Assembly (NCBI RefSeq): GCF_001713395.1
Contig: NZ_CP016452.1
Location: forward strand, 1,240,001 to 1,304,000
DNA from: Sinorhizobium sp. RAC02
GTDB taxonomy: Bacteria > Pseudomonadota > Alphaproteobacteria > Rhizobiales > Rhizobiaceae
Length of the DNA stretch: 64,000 bases
Direction: 5' to 3'
The first letter of the stretch is position 1; every line of letters begins with the position of its first letter. This document shows, piece after piece, positions 60,750 through 64,000 of the stretch. The notes below the pieces were generated by a model, which saw only the letters and a program-made list of their open reading frames with translations, did no database searches and was not told the DNA's origin. The position numbers were made by a program, and so were the translations under genes.

Positions 60750-62093
60750 CTATGCCTTGATGATCGCGTCGCCGGCGATATTGCGGCGTGCGAAGACGTT
60801 GCGGGTGTCGATGATGAGGTCGCTCCATGCGGCAAGCGCCGCGTAGTCGACGCTGTCATGATCGGTGGCGATGAGCACGGCATCGAACGCCCGGACCGTG
60901 TCCTCGCTCCAGACGATCGATGGCCGTCCCTTGAAGGCGCCATATTCGCGCGTCGGCGGTATCTCGGGCACATAGGGGTCGTAGTAATCGACCGACCCGC
61001 CGCGTTCCTCGATCAGTTCGATCAGCTTGAGCGACGGGCTTTCGCGGATATCCGGAACGTTCTTCTTGTAGGCGAGGCCGATGATCAGCACTTTCGAGCG
61101 GCTCAGCGCCTTGCCCAGGCGCCTGTCGAGCGCTTCGGCAAGCTTGCCGATCACATGGCGGGGCATGGCAGAATTGATCTCGCCGGCAAGCTCGATGAAG
61201 CGGGTCGGCAGCTCGTAGGCGCGCGAGGCCCAGGTCAGGTAGAAGGGGTCGATCGGAATGCAATGCCCGCCAAGGCCGGGGCCGGGATAGAACGGCATGT
61301 AGCCGAAGGGCTTCGAACTGGCGGCGTCGATCACCTCCCAGATGTCGATGCCCATGGCCTCGTAGATCACCTTCAGTTCGTTCACCAACGCGATATTGAC
61401 GGCGCGGAAGACGTTTTCCGTCAGCTTCACGGCTTCGGCGGTGGCGGTGGACGAGACGGGCACTATAGTCTTGACGACCGCGCCGTAGAAGGCGGCCACG
61501 AGGGTCTGCGCCTCGGCGCCATCGCCGGCGACGACCTTCGGTATCGTCGAGGTCTGGAATTCCCGGTTGCCGGGGTCTTCCCGCTCCGGCGAGAAACCGA
61601 GGAAGAAGTCTTCGCCCGATTTCAGGCCTGCGGCCTCCAGCGTGCGACGCACGAGGCCGTCGGTCGTGCCGGGATAGGTGGTCGATTCCAGCACCACGAG
61701 CTGGCCGCGCCGCAACGTGCGGACGATGTCCCGGCAGGTCTTCTCGACGAAGCTCATGTCGGGATCGCGATGATGGGTCAGCGGCGTCGGCACGCAGATG
61801 GCGATGACGTCGCAGTCGGCAAGCCTGCCGAAATCGGAGGTCGCGCCGAATCGGCCAGCGCGGTGTTCTTCGGCGAGAATGTCGCTCGGAACCGCTTCGA
61901 TATAGCTGCGCCCGGCATCGATCGCGACGATCTTGTGGGGATCGATGTCGAAGCCGGTCACGCTGAACCCTGCACGCGCGACCGTGATGGCGAGCGGCAA
62001 TCCGACATAACCGAGGCCGATAACGCCGATATGCGCCTCACGCGACTGGATACGTGCGAGCAGCGTTTCATAAGCATGCAAGGCAGTTGGCAT
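60750..62093 (-). CDS. UDP-sugar dehydrogenase (UDP-GlcNAc/ManNAc 6-dehydrogenase type)
   Basis: A 447-residue nucleotide-sugar dehydrogenase that oxidises the C6 alcohol of a UDP-sugar to the acid in two NAD+ steps. It has the N-terminal Rossmann motif IGVIGLGYVGLPLAI, VVLESTTYPGTTDGL, the conserved KLTENVFRAVNIALVNEL, and the catalytic Cys C278 in GPGLGGHCIPIDPF. The WecC/WbpA/TviB type is favoured over UDP-glucose dehydrogenase by length and by GGHCIPIDP. It provides an uronic acid donor for the locus. Confidence 0.92.
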   Translation of the reverse strand: MPTALHAYETLLARIQSREAHIGVIGLGYVGLPLAITVARAGFSVTGFDIDPHKIVAIDAGRSYIEAVPSDILAEEHRAGRFGATSDFGRLADCDVIAICVPTPLTHHRDPDMSFVEKTCRDIVRTLRRGQLVVLESTTYPGTTDGLVRRTLEAAGLKSGEDFFLGFSPEREDPGNREFQTSTIPKVVAGDGAEAQTLVAAFYGAVVKTIVPVSSTATAEAVKLTENVFRAVNIALVNELKVIYEAMGIDIWEVIDAASSKPFGYMPFYPGPGLGGHCIPIDPFYLTWASRAYELPTRFIELAGEINSAMPRHVIGKLAEALDRRLGKALSRSKVLIIGLAYKKNVPDIRESPSLKLIELIEERGGSVDYYDPYVPEIPPTREYGAFKGRPSIVWSEDTVRAFDAVLIATDHDSVDYAALAAWSDLIIDTRNVFARRNIAGDAIIKA

Positions 62094-62262
62094 CCGTGCT
62101 CCGGGCTCATATACAGGGTCGGCGAGTTCAGATGGGAGAGTTTACCCCGCCTGTCAAGCCTCGCAAAATATGGGTGACGCTGCGTTCTGGCTCCGTGGCG
62201 CCAGCTGTGCGGGCGCCGGTGTCGCTCTGTCGACGAATGCGAAAACAAGGCCGTCGGCATTC

Positions 62263-63363
62263 ATGAAGATTGCATTCTATGCGCCGCTGAAATCGCCGGA
62301 ACACTCCGTTCCATCGGGGGATCGCCTGATGGCGCGGCAGATCATCGCCTGCCTGCGCCGTGCCGGTCATGATGTTGAGCTCGCGTCGGAACTTCGCGCG
62401 CTCCTGGGCGACAGCGCGGACGAGGCGGGTTATGCGGCCCTCCAGGACCGGGCGAAGACGGAGATCGCTCAGCTTTCGGCCCGTTGGCGGGAAGACGGCG
62501 TGCCGGATCTCTGGTTCTGCTACCACCTCTACTACAAGGCGCCAGATCTGATCGGGCCAGCGCTCTGCAAGATTTTCGGCCTGCCTTACGTCACGGTCGA
62601 GGCGTCCTATTCGCATCGCCGGAACATCGGCATCTGGCGCGACATGCAGGCGAAGGTGCTGGACGCGATACGCGGCGCCACCGTCAACATCGGCCTGACC
62701 GCCCGGGATATGGAAGGGATTCGCGCCGTGGCGCCGGAAGCGGCGATAGCCACGTTGAAACCCTTCATCGATGACGAAATCTTTACCGGAAAAGGGGCGG
62801 AGCCTGAGCCTTTTCGTCTCGTCACTGTCGCCATGATGCGACCGGGCGACAAGATGGAGAGTTACCGTGCACTCGCCGCAAGCCTGCGGCAGATCACTGA
62901 TATCCCCTGGACGCTGTCGGTTGTCGGGGATGGGCCGGCACGCGACGACGTCGTGGCGCTCTTTGCGGATTTTGCCGGGGACCGCATCGAATGGCTTGGG
63001 CAGAAAGAGCCCGTCGATGTAGCAAAAATCCTCGCGAAGGGTGCACTCTATGTCTGGCCGGGATGTGGCGAAGCCTATGGGCTTGCCTATCTCGAAGCCC
63101 AGGCCGCCGGCCTTCCCGTCGTGGCCTGGGCAACGGCCGGCGTTCCCGAAGTCGTGGAGAACGGCGTCAGCGGCCTGCTGACGACACCCGGTGATCACGC
63201 GGCGTACGGCGCTGCCATCAAAGACCTTCTCGGTAACGAAGAGAAGCGCCGACGCATGGCGGACGATGCGCGCAACCGCGTCCGGAACGATCACTCCCTC
63301 TCTGCTGCGACCAGAACGCTCGACACCATCCTTCGACGACATATTGGAGAGTGCAAGCTATGA
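62263..63363 (+). CDS. Glycosyltransferase family 4
   Basis: A 366-residue GT-B glycosyltransferase: MKIAFYAPLKSPEHSVPSGD at the start, a central LVTVAMMRPGDKMESYRALA, and the E-x7-E donor-binding motif in PGCGEAYGLAYLEAQAAGLPVVA. The ATG at 62263 matches family N-termini; the frame open from 62170 reads into the divergent promoter. Divergent from the nucleotide-sugar dehydrogenase across 169 bp and overlapping the next gene by four bases. Confidence 0.88.
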   Translation: MKIAFYAPLKSPEHSVPSGDRLMARQIIACLRRAGHDVELASELRALLGDSADEAGYAALQDRAKTEIAQLSARWREDGVPDLWFCYHLYYKAPDLIGPALCKIFGLPYVTVEASYSHRRNIGIWRDMQAKVLDAIRGATVNIGLTARDMEGIRAVAPEAAIATLKPFIDDEIFTGKGAEPEPFRLVTVAMMRPGDKMESYRALAASLRQITDIPWTLSVVGDGPARDDVVALFADFAGDRIEWLGQKEPVDVAKILAKGALYVWPGCGEAYGLAYLEAQAAGLPVVAWATAGVPEVVENGVSGLLTTPGDHAAYGAAIKDLLGNEEKRRRMADDARNRVRNDHSLSAATRTLDTILRRHIGECKL

Positions 63364-64000
63364 CGACGGCAGCCACCCGCTCTTTGCAGGACGAGATTGC
63401 GCGGCGCGCGGATATTGGCAAGCCGCTCAGCCTCTGGCTGCGCGACGATGATGCAATCGAACCAACCGCAGCGCTTAACCATCTGCTCGCTTTGACGGCC
63501 ACACATTCGGTGCCGGTGCTGCTCGCCGTCATTCCATCCCTCACGGGTGAAGCTTTGTCGGGCCGGCTGGCGGGCGAAAGTCACGCTTCTGTTGCTGTCC
63601 ATGGCTGGGCACACAAGAACCATGCATCTTCCGGCGAAAAAAACCAGGAACTTGGCGCTCACCGGCCCGAGGATCAGGTTCTGGCGGAACTCGGCGCAGG
63701 TTTGGAAACCTTGATCACCCTGCACGCTGGGCGTTTTGTGCCGATGCTCGTGCCGCCGTGGAACCGCATTGCCCCTGCCGTTGTCGCCGGCCTGCCCGGC
63801 CTCGGCTTCGAGGTTCTGTCGGTCTTTGGCCCGGAGAAGCCCGCGCCGCTGAAAGTGCTGAATACGCATGTCGACATCATCGATTGGCGCGGCACGCGTG
63901 GTGGGCGGCCGACCGAGGCGGTGATCGCCGATCTCATTCGTGTCTCGCAGTTGCATGACGGGCCGATCGGCCTGCTGACGCATCACCTCGTGCATGACGG
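63360..64000 (+). CDS. Polysaccharide deacetylase-like protein, partial (C-terminus outside window)
   Basis: The frame starts with an ATG overlapping the glycosyltransferase stop (ATGA) and is open to the right edge, 213 codons. NodB-type motifs are visible: LWLRDDDAIEP (metal-binding Asp), AVHGWAHKNH with two His, VPPWNRI, and the late LLTHHLVHDG with a catalytic-type His. It probably removes acetyl groups from a glycan made by the neighbouring genes. The end of the gene is not in the window. Confidence 0.82.
   Translation, partial: MTTAATRSLQDEIARRADIGKPLSLWLRDDDAIEPTAALNHLLALTATHSVPVLLAVIPSLTGEALSGRLAGESHASVAVHGWAHKNHASSGEKNQELGAHRPEDQVLAELGAGLETLITLHAGRFVPMLVPPWNRIAPAVVAGLPGLGFEVLSVFGPEKPAPLKVLNTHVDIIDWRGTRGGRPTEAVIADLIRVSQLHDGPIGLLTHHLVHD

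Noticed and set aside
1..64000. Signs of mobile elements, prophage, CRISPR, tRNA or rRNA
   Set aside because: I looked for transposase and integrase motifs, regular short repeats, cloverleaf sequences and rRNA segments and recognised none. A tRNA scan and repeat search would settle this.

Overview
The window reads as chromosome or large replicon of a Rhizobiaceae bacterium (Ensifer/Sinorhizobium, Shinella or Rhizobium type; the genus cannot be fixed from the sequence alone). The evidence is the high-GC coding style, a succinoglycan exo cluster in the Sinorhizobium gene order, many Rhizobium-type ABC transporters, and genes packed with ATGA or TGATG overlaps. I see no rRNA, tRNA, CRISPR array, insertion sequence, phage module or integration site.

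Region 1 (1-13380) is an exopolysaccharide cluster in the order exoL(partial)-K-H-T-W-V-U-X-Y-F-Q-Z. It covers priming on undecaprenyl phosphate (ExoY), glucosyl transfer (ExoL, ExoW, ExoU), decoration with succinyl (ExoH), acetyl (ExoZ) and pyruvyl (ExoV) groups, flipping (ExoT), polymerisation and export (ExoQ, ExoF), trimming (ExoK) and a small repressor (ExoX). The exoI gene that lies between exoT and exoH in S. meliloti is absent. A 710-bp AT-rich spacer with perfect palindromes separates the divergent exoX and exoY.

Region 2 (13411-18691) is a 2-oxoacid dehydrogenase operon (fused E1 alpha/beta, E2, E3) with a divergent Lrp-type regulator. Region 3 (18716-29589) holds a DUF3616-like secreted protein, a dipeptide-type ABC system split over two divergent units (binding protein plus XRE-cupin regulator; two permeases, two ATPases and a GAF protein), a class B penicillin-binding protein, and a divergent RibD-like reductase/TetR pair.

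Region 4 (29751-45829) is a sulfur-scavenging island. It contains an SsuD-type monooxygenase, an AapJQM-like importer without an ATPase, an orphan XRE protein, an SsuABC-like importer with a small membrane protein and an O-acetylhomoserine sulfhydrylase, a 2-oxoglutarate/Fe(II) dioxygenase, an SfnB-type flavoprotein, an NtaA/SnaA/DszA-type monooxygenase and an FAD/NAD(P) protein. Four of its upstream regions contain the 8-mer ATAGAATT, and two of these share a longer near-identical block, which suggests one common regulator. Taken together the genes would import organosulfur compounds, oxidise or desulfonate them, and fix the released sulfide into homocysteine.

Region 5 (45826-64000) has a ROK-type kinase whose motifs occur in circularly permuted order, divergent from trehalose-phosphatase otsB; an Fbp-type ABC importer; a ybhO/ybhN/ybhP-like trio (phospholipase D family, YbhN family, endonuclease/phosphatase family) in which the first two genes overlap tail to tail by 103 bp; two small proteins; succinate-semialdehyde dehydrogenase; a TPR protein; and a second, small polysaccharide locus (metallophosphoesterase, methyltransferase, nucleotide-sugar dehydrogenase, glycosyltransferase, deacetylase-like protein cut by the right edge).
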